Notes under the pieces: model-generated
What the model was told of the DNA's origin: nothing
Databases searched by the model: none
The model's input: only the letters and a program-made list of their open reading frames with translations
NCBI RefSeq assembly: GCF_016907775.1
Contig: NZ_JAFBCO010000001.1
Coordinates: 124,001 to 188,000, forward strand
Reading direction: 5' to 3'
Length of the DNA stretch: 64,000 nt
Source: Pseudoglutamicibacter cumminsii
GTDB lineage: Bacteria; Actinomycetota; Actinomycetes; Actinomycetales; Micrococcaceae
Part shown: piece by piece, positions 16,906 to 27,350 of the stretch
How the letters are laid out: every line of letters begins with the position of its first letter
Position numbering within the stretch: the first letter of the stretch is position 1
Program-made: the position numbers and the translations under genes

Positions 16906-17667
16906 ATGACACCTAACGCTTCACGAAGGCTTCCGAGAAACCTGACGTCTTCACCTTCGTCTCTGCACATCACCGCGGCATGGCTCGCCCCCGTGGCCGG
17001 GCTCGCGATCGGAACACCCGCACTCACTGCGCTAGGGCCCTGGTTCCCCAACGCCGAATCGCCAGACTTACTCATCGCACGCCTCGGCGCATGGAGCTTG
17101 TGCCTCATCAGCCTCTACTTCCTCCTCAACCACGCATTGGCGCTCTCACTGCGCGGCCTCAATGCGCTCGGCGTTCGTACCGAACGCTGGAACCGATGGG
17201 TTCCCCGCGCATCAGCGTTGGCCGCCGGCCTTATCCTCACAGCGCCAACACCATCGCATGCCGCACCACCACCGGACACGACTGTCATCACCCAAGAAAC
17301 CCGCACACAAGAAACCAGCGCGACAACAGCCACGCCCGCTACGTCAGCCGCCTTCCCCATCGACGGCAAGCAAGCGGCCACGCCGGCAAAGCAAGACGCC
17401 ACACAGCAAGAGGCCGCGGCCTTCACCGTCAAGAAAGCCGACCCCGTCCCACTACCGCGGAGCATGGGGACACCCGCCCGAGCCGACACGGTGATCGTCA
17501 AAACGGGAGACACGCTTTGGGACCTCGCCGCACGCCACCTCGGCCCGGGAGCAACTCCACAACAGATCGCCAAAGAAACTCAGCGGTGGCACAACAGCAA
17601 CCGCGAGCTGCTAGGCGATAACCCGCACCTCATCCAGCCCGGACAAGAACTACTCATCCCTGCCTAA
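16906..17667 (+). CDS. Membrane protein with C-terminal LysM domain
   Basis: The product is 253 residues. Three hydrophobic segments occupy the N-terminal half (around ITAAWLAPVAGLAIGTPALT, SLCLISLYFLLNHALALSL and ASALAAGLILTAPTPSHA). An extracellular Ala/Thr-rich linker follows. The C-terminus is a LysM domain (VIVKTGDTLWDLAARHLGPG, ending LIQPGQELLIPA), with a longer insert between the two halves than in cell-wall hydrolases. It has no catalytic domain. This LysM gene directly before an Rv3235 gene and secA is an arrangement found in Micrococcales. It probably tethers the membrane to peptidoglycan. It is followed after 26 bp by the Rv3235-like gene, preceded by GGAGG. Confidence 0.8.
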   Translation: MTPNASRRLPRNLTSSPSSLHITAAWLAPVAGLAIGTPALTALGPWFPNAESPDLLIARLGAWSLCLISLYFLLNHALALSLRGLNALGVRTERWNRWVPRASALAAGLILTAPTPSHAAPPPDTTVITQETRTQETSATTATPATSAAFPIDGKQAATPAKQDATQQEAAAFTVKKADPVPLPRSMGTPARADTVIVKTGDTLWDLAARHLGPGATPQQIAKETQRWHNSNRELLGDNPHLIQPGQELLIPA

Positions 17668-17693
17668 GGGCGCACTCACACCGGAGGATTCCC

Positions 17694-18212
17694 ATGACCA
17701 CCGCACCACTCTGCGAACCACGCCTCGATCCCGCATCGAACGTCACGCCGTTCCCTGCCCCATCCGACCCAGCCACAGCCGGCCCCGCTGCAGGCTCCGC
17801 CACTTCGGGCTCCCCGACTACAGCGCAACCAGACTCTTCCGTGAGACCAGGGTCTCCGGCGCATCAACAGCTCGCCCGCACCATAGCTCAAGCAATCGCC
17901 GATGTGCTCTCCGGCCGCCGCCCGTCCCTCGCCTTGGCAGGGTGGTTCGAACTCATGCCGCTCAACAAGGTACAAAACCGCGCCGGATGGGAACGCGAAG
18001 CCTCCGCAGCTAAAGGAACCCCATGGCCATGGCGCACCCTCGGCGTGCTTTCAACCCACGTGCAAGCCCAATACCGTAGCCCTAATAGCGAAGCGCTACC
18101 CACACTCGAATGCTGTGCAAGCATCCTCACCCCACGAGGAGTCCGCGCCATCGCCTTCACCCTGAAACCACACGGCCGCAGGCTCCGCTGCACGGATGTC
18201 CAGATCGGGTGA
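17694..18212 (+). CDS. Rv3235 family protein
   Basis: The product is 172 residues. The first 55 residues are a disordered Pro/Ala/Ser/Thr stretch. The folded part (about 60-172) carries family features: HQQLARTIAQAIADVLSGRRP, then LAGWFELMPLNKVQNR, and a C-terminal beta segment with VRAIAFTLKPHGRRLRC. Rv3235 proteins are conserved beside secA in Actinobacteria and have no established biochemical role. It is in an operon with the LysM membrane protein and is followed by a terminator shared with convergent secA. Confidence 0.85.
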   Translation: MTTAPLCEPRLDPASNVTPFPAPSDPATAGPAAGSATSGSPTTAQPDSSVRPGSPAHQQLARTIAQAIADVLSGRRPSLALAGWFELMPLNKVQNRAGWEREASAAKGTPWPWRTLGVLSTHVQAQYRSPNSEALPTLECCASILTPRGVRAIAFTLKPHGRRLRCTDVQIG

Positions 18213-18277
18213 AAGCTGAAGGGCACACGGGGTAAGCATGCCTGCCCCCATCGGATAGGCCCGAAGTAGTTAAGCAA

Positions 18278-18318
18278 GCGGGCTCGCACACCTTTCGGTG
18301 CACGAGCCCGCTTTGCTG
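18278..18318. terminator. Bidirectional terminator between Rv3235-like gene and secA
   Basis: An 11-bp perfect outer stem (18278-18288 with 18305-18315), extended by further pairing, is followed by TTT on the plus strand. It lies between two convergent genes and may serve both. Confidence 0.75.
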
Positions 18319-18354
18319 CAACGCCGCTAACCGCACAGCGCTGATATGAAAACC

Positions 18355-21045
18355 CTAGCGGCGCTTCTTAGCGTTCTTCTTAGCCTTACGCGCCTGCTTA
18401 CCGGTCACCTTAGGCTCATCCTTCTTGGAGCGGGTGCGGCGAGTGCGTGCCTCACCAGACTCATCCGGAGCCGAATACTCGAGATCTTCCTGGCTGGACT
18501 CAGAATCCATCAGACCAGCGCCCTTCGCCTCGCCGGCATCGTGGCCAGGTTCGACCTCTGCGTGGAACATCAAGGAAACCGAGTCCTCACGGATCCCTTC
18601 CATCATGGCTTCGAACATTTCGTAGCCTTCACGCTGGTACTCGACCAGCGGGTCACGCTGAGCCATCGCACGCAGGCCAATACCTTCCTTGAGGTAGTCC
18701 ATCTCGTAGAGGTGTTCCTGCCACTTACGGCCAATCGAAGACAACACGACGCGGCGTTCCAAGTCGCGCATCGTCGTAGCGCCCAAGTACTCTTCACGGC
18801 GCTCGTACGCGACCAACGCGTCAGAGACGATCTCTTCCTTGAGCATCTCCGCAGTCAGGCCGCCCTGATCACCACCGGCCTCCTCGATGAGGTCTTCCGG
18901 AGTCAACGTAACCGGGTACAGGACGCGCAGGTTATTCCACAGCGCCTCAAGATCCCAGTCATACGGTTCGCCAGCCAGGGTCGCTTCCGTGACCATCGCG
19001 CCAACAGCATCCTCAATGAAGTGCTGCATACGCTCCTCCAAGTCCTCACCTTCGAGGATCTGACGGCGGTCAGCATAGATCGCCTCACGCTGACGGTTCA
19101 TCACGTCGTCATACTTCAAGACGTTCTTACGCTGCTCCGTGTTGACAGACTCAACCTGACGTTGAGCCGACTCGATCGCGCGCGAAACCATCTTGGATTC
19201 AAGCGCCATGTCGTCCGGCATGCTTGGCGAGTTCATGATGCGCTCCGCCATACCGGCGTTGAAGCGACGCATCAGCTCATCCGACATCGACAAGTAGAAA
19301 CGGGACTCACCCGGGTCACCCTGACGGCCCGAACGACCACGCAACTGGTTATCGATACGACGCGATTCGTGACGCTCCGTACCCAGAACATACAAGCCGC
19401 CGAGCTCACGAACCTCGTCGCCCTCAGCCTCACACTGGGCCTGGAACTTCTCGAAAACCTCATCCCAGACAGCCTGGTAACCCTCAGGATCAACATCGGC
19501 ATCCAAGCCGCGGTTCTTCATCTCAGTGACAGCCAAGAACTCAGCGTTACCGCCGAGCATGATGTCAGTACCACGGCCAGCCATGTTCGTCGCGACCGTA
19601 ACCGCGCCCTTCTTACCGGCCTGAGCAACAACCGCAGCTTCGCGTTCGTGCTGCTTAGCGTTCAAAACCTCGTGGCGGATACCGCGCTTAGCGAGCTTCT
19701 GAGACAAGTACTCGGACTTCTCAACCGAAGTCGTACCAACCAGAACCGGCTGACCTGAACGGTGACGTTCCTCGATGTCCTCAGCAACAGCCTCGAACTT
19801 CGCGATCTCGTTCTTGTAGATCAAGTCCGGCTTATCGACGCGCTGCATCGGCTTGTTCGTTGGGATCGGAACCACGCCGAGCTTGTAGGTGTTGTTGAAC
19901 TCCGCCGCCTCGGTTTCTGCGGTACCGGTCATGCCGGAGAGCTTGTCGTAGAGACGGAAGTAGTTCTGCAACGTCACGGTCGCCAAGGTCTGGTTTTCAG
20001 CCTTGATCTCAACGTTCTCTTTCGCCTCAATCGCCTGGTGCATGCCCTCCGAATAACGGCGGCCAGGAAGCGAACGGCCAGTGTGCTCATCGACGATCAT
20101 GATCTCGCCGTCCATGACCACATAGTCCTTATCCCGCTTGAACAGCTCCTTCGCCTTGATCGCGTTGTTCAAGAAACCGATCAGCGGAGTGTTCGCGGAC
20201 TCGTACAGGTTCTCGATGCCGAGGTAGTCCTCAACCTTGTCGATACCAGAAGCCTTGACACCCACCGTGCGCTTCTTGATATCGACCTCGTAGTCCTCGT
20301 CGATCTTCATGCCGCGCACGAGCTTGGAGAACTCGCTGTACCAGCGGTTCACGTCACCCTGCGCCGGGCCGGAAATGATGAGCGGGGTACGGGCCTCATC
20401 GATCAGAATCGAGTCGACCTCATCGACGATCGCGAAGTTGTGGCCGCGCTGAACCAGCTCATCCATGGACCACGCCATGTTGTCACGCAGATAATCGAAG
20501 CCGAACTCGTTGTTGGTTCCGTACGTGATGTCCGCGGCATACTGCTGGCGGCGCACCGACGGCGGCTGGTTTGAAACGATAACGCCCGTGCTCATACCGA
20601 GGAAACGGTAGAGGCGGGACATGAGCTCGCCCTGATAGTTAGCGAGGAAGTCGTTGGTCGTCACAACATGGACGCCCTTGCCGGAGATCGCATTGAGATA
20701 AGCAGCCGCAGTCGCGACGAGCGTCTTACCTTCACCGGTCTTCATTTCAGCGATGTTGCCGAGGTGGAGGGCCGCGGCACCCATCAGCTGGACGTCGAAG
20801 TGACGCATACCCAGCGTGCGCTGCGACGCTTCACGCACCACCGCGAACGCTTCGGGGAGCAGGTCATCGAGGCTCTCGCCCGCTTCATGCCGTTCACGGA
20901 ACTGGTCCGTCATGGACTGCAGCTCTTCATCCGTGAGCTCCTTGATGGAGTCTTCGAGTGCGTTGATCTGTGAGACGTAAGAACGCAGACGCTTCAGAAT
21001 GCGTTTATCGCCAGCTCGCAAGATGCGCTCGAACAGATTGGCCAC
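18355..21045 (-). CDS. secA: Preprotein translocase motor ATPase SecA
   Basis: The product is 896 residues, the ATPase that drives unfolded preproteins through SecYEG. NBD1 holds Walker A ([16 protein letters not shown], near residue 100) and the DEAD-type motif ([20 protein letters not shown]). The cross-linking domain follows ([16 protein letters not shown]), then NBD2 ([47 protein letters not shown]) and the helical scaffold/wing region. The C-terminus ends in a Lys/Arg-rich tail without the Cys-rich zinc finger of many bacteria, as is common in actinobacterial SecA1. It is followed upstream in genomic order by hpf, comF, lpqB, mtrB and mtrA. Confidence 0.98.
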   Translation of the reverse strand: MANLFERILRAGDKRILKRLRSYVSQINALEDSIKELTDEELQSMTDQFRERHEAGESLDDLLPEAFAVVREASQRTLGMRHFDVQLMGAAALHLGNIAEMKTGEGKTLVATAAAYLNAISGKGVHVVTTNDFLANYQGELMSRLYRFLGMSTGVIVSNQPPSVRRQQYAADITYGTNNEFGFDYLRDNMAWSMDELVQRGHNFAIVDEVDSILIDEARTPLIISGPAQGDVNRWYSEFSKLVRGMKIDEDYEVDIKKRTVGVKASGIDKVEDYLGIENLYESANTPLIGFLNNAIKAKELFKRDKDYVVMDGEIMIVDEHTGRSLPGRRYSEGMHQAIEAKENVEIKAENQTLATVTLQNYFRLYDKLSGMTGTAETEAAEFNNTYKLGVVPIPTNKPMQRVDKPDLIYKNEIAKFEAVAEDIEERHRSGQPVLVGTTSVEKSEYLSQKLAKRGIRHEVLNAKQHEREAAVVAQAGKKGAVTVATNMAGRGTDIMLGGNAEFLAVTEMKNRGLDADVDPEGYQAVWDEVFEKFQAQCEAEGDEVRELGGLYVLGTERHESRRIDNQLRGRSGRQGDPGESRFYLSMSDELMRRFNAGMAERIMNSPSMPDDMALESKMVSRAIESAQRQVESVNTEQRKNVLKYDDVMNRQREAIYADRRQILEGEDLEERMQHFIEDAVGAMVTEATLAGEPYDWDLEALWNNLRVLYPVTLTPEDLIEEAGGDQGGLTAEMLKEEIVSDALVAYERREEYLGATTMRDLERRVVLSSIGRKWQEHLYEMDYLKEGIGLRAMAQRDPLVEYQREGYEMFEAMMEGIREDSVSLMFHAEVEPGHDAGEAKGAGLMDSESSQEDLEYSAPDESGEARTRRTRSKKDEPKVTGKQARKAKKNAKKRR

Positions 21046-21128
21046 GTGTTTTCTCCCCCATGACGAAGCGACCGGAATCTACCGGCCCTTCGCCATCTTA
21101 CGCGTTGAATACGTTTTTACCCCAAGCC

Positions 21129-21162
21129 AATGGCGGGAGATTCCTGAAAATCTCCCGCCATT
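21129..21162 (-). terminator. Terminator between hpf and secA
   Basis: A perfect 14-bp stem (21129-21142 with 21149-21162) with a 6-nt loop lies between hpf and the secA start. The T-tract on the minus strand is weak, so some read-through into secA is possible. Confidence 0.75.
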
Positions 21163-21231
21163 AGCCTGAATGACAGTTACTAGAATTCTACTGCCCCACT
21201 GTTATGGGAACACTAAATTCCGATGCGGTCG

Positions 21232-21876
21232 TTAGCTGCGGTAGGTCTTGATGCCGTCTTTGGATACCTCGGTGAGGTTCTCGTCCAGGGCGATCACGCC
21301 GTAGGACCATCCGCGGCGACGGTAGACGAGCGAAGGCAAGCCGGTCTCAGAGTCGAGGAACAGGTAGAACGGGTGGCCTACGAGTTCCATGTTGTCGACG
21401 GCGTCGTCTTCGGTCATCGGAACGGCTGGGAAACGCTTGCGGCGGATTTCAACCGGAACGTCACCAACTTCTTCTGCGCGGCGGGCTTCCTCTACCTGTT
21501 CGAGCAGGGACTTATCGCTTGCTGGCACTGACTCAGGGTCGATCGGCTGGCTCAGTGCGCGGTCATTACGACGGTGGTCTTTGGCTTTGTCGCGAGCGCG
21601 ACGCAAACGCTCAAGCAGCTTTGCGAACGCGAGGTCGAAGGCCGAGAACTTCTCAGAGGAGTGAGCTTCAGCGCGGACCGCCGGCCCCGGGCCGATGACG
21701 GTGACTTCGACGGTCATTTCGGAATCAGCGACGCGGGCGTTAGGTTGGCGGGAAACCTTGATATCGATCGTTTGTGCCCTCGGGGAAAGCTGTTCAACCT
21801 TCGCGGCACGATCCTCGACGTATTCGCGGAACCGGTCCGTAACGCTGACGTTGCGGCCAATGACGTTGACATCCAT
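21232..21876 (-). CDS. hpf: Long-form ribosome hibernation promoting factor
   Basis: The product is 214 residues, the length of long HPF. The N-terminal S30AE domain (MDVNVIGRNVSVTDRFREYV, later SEKFSAFDLAFAKLLERLRR) binds the 30S decoding region. A charged linker leads to the C-terminal dimerisation domain (EDDAVDNMELVGHPFYLFLD, then YRRRGWSYGVIALDENLTEV) that pairs two ribosomes into inactive 100S particles in stationary phase. Its position between comF and secA is standard for Actinobacteria. A ribosome site GGAGG precedes the ATG. Confidence 0.96.
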   Translation of the reverse strand: MDVNVIGRNVSVTDRFREYVEDRAAKVEQLSPRAQTIDIKVSRQPNARVADSEMTVEVTVIGPGPAVRAEAHSSEKFSAFDLAFAKLLERLRRARDKAKDHRRNDRALSQPIDPESVPASDKSLLEQVEEARRAEEVGDVPVEIRRKRFPAVPMTEDDAVDNMELVGHPFYLFLDSETGLPSLVYRRRGWSYGVIALDENLTEVSKDGIKTYRS

Positions 21877-22063
21877 GAGAGGTCCTCCCTCAATTCCGAA
21901 ACAGCACCCGGTGACGGTCCGGCGGGAAGACTATGAACTCATCACCGCCGTTGACGCCAGGTGATGGGTTTGGCTAGAGGCTCTACCTCGAACTCAAGCC
22001 CATGCTTAAAGTTACATCGGTCACACCGTGTTTCGCACCTGTTTGAACCGTATTGGAAGCAAG

Positions 22064-22918
22064 TTAAGCGGGTGGCTTATTTTCGGTCTCTTCACTTGCG
22101 CTGACGGCTGCAGTTCCACCGGGAGGCCTGACCCACGCGACACAGAACGCACCAACAACCGTAAAGCCGTAAGACCTCAAAGTTCGAGCAGCCTCGGCGA
22201 GAGTTGACCCGGTCGTCATAACATCATCGAACAACACGACCCTGCGTGGGATCCTTCCGTGACGGTCCCGCCGCTTCGCGTTCTGTAGCGCGGCCTGGTC
22301 GATGGCAAACTGCCCCTTGACCGCCGCGCTCCGCCCGCTGCGACCACGCGATTTCTGTGGCCCCTGCCGCGTCAAACCCCAGCTCGTGAGTGTTCGAACC
22401 CTCAAGAAGTTCATAACCGACTGAACCTCAGACTCCCGCAAGAGCTCCTCGACCGGTGAGAATCCACGCGCACGCACCGATGAAGCCTTCGACGGAACCG
22501 GAACAACCGCGACTGGCCCGCGTTCAGTAACCGACCGCATCAGCTTCCACGCCCGATCCACTGCAGGACGAAAACGCCTGATCAGTCCAAGACCACCCCG
22601 GGTTTTCGCTGCCAGCAATGCATTCGAAACAACCCCGGAATAGGCCGCCGCGGCCACAACCGGCGCCCGATGCTGGGGAGCTAAAACGTCAAGCTCCCTC
22701 AGATCATCAACTACAGACGGATGCAACAGCGCCCGCCCCAAATCCGACCCACATTCAACACACAACGGGCCGGCATCGGATGAACATCCCACACACCGGG
22801 ACGGAAGAATCGCCAAAGCTGCTTCATTCAGCGCGCTGCGCGCCGCGCTCACCACAGGACCAAACCACGCCGCATCGGCCGCTTCACGCCACCTCATGCA
22901 TCCAGCATCGTGTGCCAC
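22064..22918 (-). CDS. comF: ComF family phosphoribosyltransferase-like protein
   Basis: The product is 284 residues. An N-terminal zinc ribbon (CVGCSSDAGPLCVECG) and a C-terminal phosphoribosyltransferase fold with the PRPP loop VVLFDDVMTTGSTLAEAART identify ComF. The PRT core motif VVPVPSKASSVRARGFSPVE is also present. ComF is required for DNA uptake in naturally competent bacteria; its role in actinobacteria is not settled. It may start at a second ATG eight codons in. It lies between lpqB (upstream, about 100 bp) and hpf. Confidence 0.92.
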   Translation of the reverse strand: MAHDAGCMRWREAADAAWFGPVVSAARSALNEAALAILPSRCVGCSSDAGPLCVECGSDLGRALLHPSVVDDLRELDVLAPQHRAPVVAAAAYSGVVSNALLAAKTRGGLGLIRRFRPAVDRAWKLMRSVTERGPVAVVPVPSKASSVRARGFSPVEELLRESEVQSVMNFLRVRTLTSWGLTRQGPQKSRGRSGRSAAVKGQFAIDQAALQNAKRRDRHGRIPRRVVLFDDVMTTGSTLAEAARTLRSYGFTVVGAFCVAWVRPPGGTAAVSASEETENKPPA

Positions 22919-23022
22919 TACACCGCAACGGCCAGGTCACAGAAAATGTGGATAGAACGCCCCAAACTCAAGGCTGTGGATCATCGCAGTGGGACAGAAA
23001 CCGGTGTCACCAGCCCGCGCCA

Positions 23023-24771
23023 TCAGCCAGCGTACGAAAGCTCATGATCGTCCCGGCGCACCTGCTTCCAACCGTTCGAAGTCCGCTGATACACGCCATC
23101 CGCGTTCTCCGCATACACAGCATCCTGTCCCGCGCCCACCGTCAAATGAGTCATCCCGAGCAAAGGCTGACGCCACATCTTCGTCTCACCCAAAAGCGAG
23201 ACCTGCTCAACATCTACGCGAGACTTCGGATCCGGCTTGTACACCACCAGATCCGAGGCACCAATCCATTGCACACGGGTAGGCTTCGAGGTCGTTTTGA
23301 CCTTGAGAGGCTTCGCCAAACCGGTAGGGCGATCGCTCTTAGAACGCTGAATACCAGAAACCAGCAGACGCTCCCCCTCCGCATCCGTCAACGTAAACGC
23401 AAGCCGAGCGCCATCAGGAGAAACCCGCACCGACGTCACAGTGCTATTGGGCTTCAGGTCAAGATCCATGCGGGCCGATTTGCCGCTCGCGGAGTCATAA
23501 GCCACAACACCATCAGCATCCGAGGTCCACACCCAGCCGAAACCATCCATCGACGGCGCCGTCATGACAGGCCCAGTCTGCAGTTCACGGAACGAACCCG
23601 TGCTTCCATCAACAGACAAAAGCCTGGTCTTTTGCGCAGCCAAAACAGCGTAAACAACATCGCTGCCCGGCTGCATCGCCGGCGAACTCAGTCCAGGTCC
23701 AAGCGTTGACTGCACATCGACAAGCCGGTTACCCGACTCATTCGCGCGCACCAACAGGTCGTTCTGAAGCCCCACGAGCTTGTCCGAAACCTGCGGCTCA
23801 ACCACCGGAGGATTACGTTCAGCATCGGCCGAAACCTTGAGTTCCTGCTGGTCGACCGACATCGAGACCTTTTGGACCGAAGGCACCTCGCTCAAGCTCA
23901 AATCCAGCTGACGCATCATGAGGCTGCGCTGACGGTCGTCGGCGCTAGAGACGACTTCTTCCGGAACATCAACCTGAGCCAACCCATCCTGAATCGGGAC
24001 GGTAGGCCGGGCAAGCCCCGCATCCTTAGGGAAAGCACTCGAAACGGAACCCTCAAGATACGGCGCAGGCCCGTGGAGCAGCGCCGTCACCACGGCGGTA
24101 GCCATGCCCTGGCGACGCACGAACCACCGAACATCCGGCACAACAGCGGTCAACTGCGGGTTATAGAACGCGAGCGTGACCGATTCGTAGGCTCGTTGGA
24201 ACATCTGAGATTCAACAACCACGCCATCGGGCGCCCGAGAAATCCTCCACTCCCCGTTTTCCTTCAAAAGCTCGAACTCAAGGGTGCGGGTTTGAGGGTT
24301 AGGGTTCTCGTTCTGAACGCCGTACGCATCGACGGTGCGTAGCACGCGAGGCTTAGCGACCAGCGTGCCCTGGCCTTCTTCTGAGCGGTTCACGCTCGGC
24401 GTTGAATCCGTGACGATGACTTCTTTAGTGGGGTTCCACTGCGGCGACCGTTCCGCGGTCAGGAAGCTGCGCGCAACCGCCCAGTCGTCCTGCGCTGAAA
24501 CGCCCGCGGCAAGGAAACCCCTCACGATCGTTTCCGGCGAATCCCCCGGGGACGGGCCCGGTATGTCGAACGTGTAGCTGTGTTCGTTGCCGTCTTTATC
24601 GTCTGGCGCATAGGTTCCCACTGGCCCGGAAGTGGGAATGCTTGTGCACGCGGCGAGCACTGTTGCCAGCACGACGGCGAGCACGGACATCAGCGCGATG
24701 CGCCAGCTCGGTGACGCTGCCCGCTGGTTTGCGCTGTGTGCGCTGTGGTTAGGTGACGTCGACGAGGTCAT
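23023..24771 (-). CDS. lpqB: Lipoprotein LpqB, MtrAB accessory
   Basis: The product is 582 residues. The signal peptide carries a lipobox (VLAACTSIPTSGPV). A GerMN-like domain sits near residues 190-300 (VRWFVRRQGMATAVVTALLH) and a C-terminal beta-propeller follows (VSPDGARLAFTLTDAEGE). In mycobacteria LpqB interacts with the MtrB sensor outside the membrane. The start overlaps the mtrB stop by 4 nt (ATGA), so expression is coupled to mtrAB. Length and layout are those of the family. Confidence 0.95.
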   Translation of the reverse strand: MTSSTSPNHSAHSANQRAASPSWRIALMSVLAVVLATVLAACTSIPTSGPVGTYAPDDKDGNEHSYTFDIPGPSPGDSPETIVRGFLAAGVSAQDDWAVARSFLTAERSPQWNPTKEVIVTDSTPSVNRSEEGQGTLVAKPRVLRTVDAYGVQNENPNPQTRTLEFELLKENGEWRISRAPDGVVVESQMFQRAYESVTLAFYNPQLTAVVPDVRWFVRRQGMATAVVTALLHGPAPYLEGSVSSAFPKDAGLARPTVPIQDGLAQVDVPEEVVSSADDRQRSLMMRQLDLSLSEVPSVQKVSMSVDQQELKVSADAERNPPVVEPQVSDKLVGLQNDLLVRANESGNRLVDVQSTLGPGLSSPAMQPGSDVVYAVLAAQKTRLLSVDGSTGSFRELQTGPVMTAPSMDGFGWVWTSDADGVVAYDSASGKSARMDLDLKPNSTVTSVRVSPDGARLAFTLTDAEGERLLVSGIQRSKSDRPTGLAKPLKVKTTSKPTRVQWIGASDLVVYKPDPKSRVDVEQVSLLGETKMWRQPLLGMTHLTVGAGQDAVYAENADGVYQRTSNGWKQVRRDDHELSYAG

Positions 24772-26549
24772 CGCGCCTCACTTCCCTCAGTGCTTGCCGG
24801 ATCTTTCTTGTCCTCTGTTGCGGCGCCCGCGGTTACGGCCTTGGCTTCTGCAGACTTGTTTTCCTCCGTTTCCGCGGCGACCGCGGCTTCAACAGCGCCG
24901 ATCGCTTTGCCGTAGGGGCCCAGCGGTAACGGGGACTCAGCGATTTTTGCACCGAGGGTTTTAGGCAGAGTGAGGCGGAAGGTCGAGCCGACCCCTGGTT
25001 TGCCCCAGGCCTCAAGCGCCCCTCCGTGCAGTTGCGCGTCGGCGCGTGCGATGGACAAGCCGAGGCCCGAACCACCAGTTGTGCGTGCGCGGGCTGGGTC
25101 TTTACGCCAGAACCGTTCAAACACGCGCACCGCGTCTTCTTCGCTGAGGCCGATGCCATGGTCTCGTACCGCGACCGCCACCGCATCGGAATCTTCACCT
25201 ATGAAGACTTCGATCGGGTTGCCTTCGCCGTGTTCAACCGCGTTGAGGATGAGGTTACGGATGATGCGTTCGATGCGGCGAGGATCCATCGACGCGTAGA
25301 CCCCGCGCTGCCCTTTCTCGGCACCAACGATCGTGACTTTGACGTTCGATCCGGCTTTCTCGGCCCACGGCTGAGCGGTGGCCATCGCGCGAGATACGAC
25401 CGCTTCAACATCGGTTTTCGTTTCCGCTAGCTGTGCCGCACCCGCGTCGAAACGCGAAATCTCGAGCAAGTCATTGAGCAGGCCCTGGAAGCGCTCAACC
25501 TGGTCGTACAGAAGCTCAGTTGAGCGTGCGTTGACTGTACTGAATTCGTCGCGGCTCAGGTACAGAACCTCCGCCGCCATACGCACCGTGGTGAGTGGGG
25601 TGCGCAGCTCGTGGGACACATCGGACACAAAGCGCTGCTGCATTTGCGACAGCGCTTCGAGCTGCACAATCTGTTCAGCAAGCGAGTCCGCCATCCTGTT
25701 GAAGGATGTGGACAATCGGGCGAGCTCGTCTTGGCCACGCACCTTCATGCGTTCCTCGAGTTTGCCCGCGGCGACCTTCTCCGCTGTCTGCGCGGCTTCC
25801 GCAACCGGCTGGAGTGAACGCCGAGCCACGTACCAAGAAATACCCGTAATGATGAGCAACAGGAGCGCGCCGCCAGCGATCAGCACACGCTGAACCAGTA
25901 CGAGCGTGTCTGCTACCTGCGAGAAGTCGTACACGAGGAACAGCGCGTAGTCGCGTCCCGGCGGAACCGTGACTCGTTTACCGAACGCAACCCCTGGCTT
26001 GACCTGGTCCTTCTCACCAGGAAGCGCGACGGACTGCCAGTAGATGTCGGAGCCGGCGGCCACTTGGTTCTGTAGCTCATCGGTAATAGCGCTCGATGCT
26101 TCCGCTGAGGTGTCCTGGCCCGGAACCCAATAAGCGGAGGCGCCTGGAAGGAGCCGGAACACGACGTCGCGGGGCACCGCCACGCCGTCGCCCTGCATGC
26201 CTCTCAGTGTGTCCATCACGAGGGTCGATGCCGCGTTCGCGTTGGTGGTCGATGCGGACGAGAAGGAGGAATCGGCTTGTTCGAGGCCCCTGGTCGCTTC
26301 AGCTGAGACCTGTTCGAGGCGTTCTTGGAAGAGCCCTTTCGAGATCTGCACGCTCAGGAAGCCGCCCACAATTACTTCTGCGAGCCCCACGAGCACCACC
26401 GTGATCACGACGGTGCGGAACTGGACGGAATGCCGCCAAAACCGCAACCCGACGCCCAGCCACCGGCGTGGATCCCACTTTGAGTGCACGCTCGGGTCAG
26501 GCACCACCGTGCTGCGGCGGCGCCTGCGGACCAAGTAACGATTCGGCAA
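24768..26549 (-). CDS. mtrB: Sensor histidine kinase MtrB
   Basis: The product is 593 residues. Two membrane helices flank an extracytoplasmic sensor (about residues 45-230). A HAMP domain follows (ARRSLQPVAEAAQTAEKVAA), then the phosphorylation site in SDVSHELRTPLTTVRMAAEV, and the ATPase domain with N box LNAVEHGEGNP, G1 DHGIGLSEEDAVRVFERF and G2 GGSGLGLSIARADA. The C-terminal 70 residues are a charged Ala/Glu/Lys tail. MtrB phosphorylates MtrA (22-bp gap upstream) and controls cell division and cell-wall hydrolases in Actinobacteria. The operon order mtrA-mtrB-lpqB is the canonical one. Confidence 0.96.
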   Translation of the reverse strand: MPNRYLVRRRRRSTVVPDPSVHSKWDPRRWLGVGLRFWRHSVQFRTVVITVVLVGLAEVIVGGFLSVQISKGLFQERLEQVSAEATRGLEQADSSFSSASTTNANAASTLVMDTLRGMQGDGVAVPRDVVFRLLPGASAYWVPGQDTSAEASSAITDELQNQVAAGSDIYWQSVALPGEKDQVKPGVAFGKRVTVPPGRDYALFLVYDFSQVADTLVLVQRVLIAGGALLLLIITGISWYVARRSLQPVAEAAQTAEKVAAGKLEERMKVRGQDELARLSTSFNRMADSLAEQIVQLEALSQMQQRFVSDVSHELRTPLTTVRMAAEVLYLSRDEFSTVNARSTELLYDQVERFQGLLNDLLEISRFDAGAAQLAETKTDVEAVVSRAMATAQPWAEKAGSNVKVTIVGAEKGQRGVYASMDPRRIERIIRNLILNAVEHGEGNPIEVFIGEDSDAVAVAVRDHGIGLSEEDAVRVFERFWRKDPARARTTGGSGLGLSIARADAQLHGGALEAWGKPGVGSTFRLTLPKTLGAKIAESPLPLGPYGKAIGAVEAAVAAETEENKSAEAKAVTAGAATEDKKDPASTEGSEAR

Positions 26550-26571
26550 AGGTGCTCGCTTACCTTCCGAG

Positions 26572-27252
26572 CTAGTTCTGGCCGGTCTTGTACCCGACCC
26601 CTCGGACAGTCAAAACGACCTCTGGGTTTTCAGGGTCGCGTTCCACTTTGGAGCGCAGGCGCTGGACGTGCACGTTGACCAGGCGGGTGTCTGCGCTTTC
26701 GCGGTAACCCCATACTTCGTTGAGGAGGTCTTCGCGGCTGAACACTTCACCCGGTTTGCGGGCCATCGTGGAGAGGAGGTCGAATTCGAGCGGGGTCAGC
26801 TGGAGCTGTTCGTTGCCACGGAAAACGGTGTGGCGGGCTACGTCGATCGTGATGTCCTTGACCGTGAGCTGGCTGGCGTCGTGGCGTTGACCGCCGCCAC
26901 GCAGGCGGGCCCGCACGCGCGCCAAAAGTTCGGCTGGTTTGAACGGCTTAGGGATGTAGTCGTCAGCCCCTGCCTCAAGCCCACGCACAACGTCCTGTGT
27001 GTCAGATTTAGCGGTGAGCATGATGATGGGGACATCGGATTCTTCACGGATTTCACGGCAAATCTGGATGCCGTCTTTACCCGGAAGCATGAGGTCCAGC
27101 AACACGAGGTCTGGTTCGGTGCGGCGGAACATATCCACGGCCTTCATACCGTCATGGCAGAACACGGGATCGTGCTCATCGTTTTTCAAAACGATGCCGA
27201 TCATTTCCGCCAACGCTTCATCGTCATCAACGACGAGGATGTGTCCCTTCAT
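26572..27252 (-). CDS. mtrA: Response regulator MtrA (OmpR/PhoB family)
   Basis: The product is 226 residues from ATG 27252 (MKGHILVVDDDEALAEM), with GGGGG three bases upstream; an ATG 12 nt earlier is possible. The receiver domain has the acidic pocket DDDE, the phosphoacceptor in LVLLDLMLPGKDG and Lys in PKPFKPAELLARV. The C-terminal winged helix ends with LVNVHVQRLRSKVE and VLTVRGVGYKTG. It is an essential regulator in mycobacteria, binding direct repeats of a loose 9-mer near cell-wall hydrolase genes. The 9-bp-phased array at 7231-7340 in this window is a candidate target. Confidence 0.97.
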   Translation of the reverse strand: MKGHILVVDDDEALAEMIGIVLKNDEHDPVFCHDGMKAVDMFRRTEPDLVLLDLMLPGKDGIQICREIREESDVPIIMLTAKSDTQDVVRGLEAGADDYIPKPFKPAELLARVRARLRGGGQRHDASQLTVKDITIDVARHTVFRGNEQLQLTPLEFDLLSTMARKPGEVFSREDLLNEVWGYRESADTRLVNVHVQRLRSKVERDPENPEVVLTVRGVGYKTGQN

Positions 27253-27350
27253 TGTCCCCCGCATTCCCCCACTAGTGACGCTCGGATACCGCCGAGTGCT
27301 CCCCGGCGCACCTCTTATCCTATGCGATCAACGCGTAAATGCCGCTTGGG

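Noticed and set aside
18346-20574. Long plus-strand frames of 470 and 270 codons
   Set aside because: Both are antisense to secA and show the usual composition of complementary-strand shadows.
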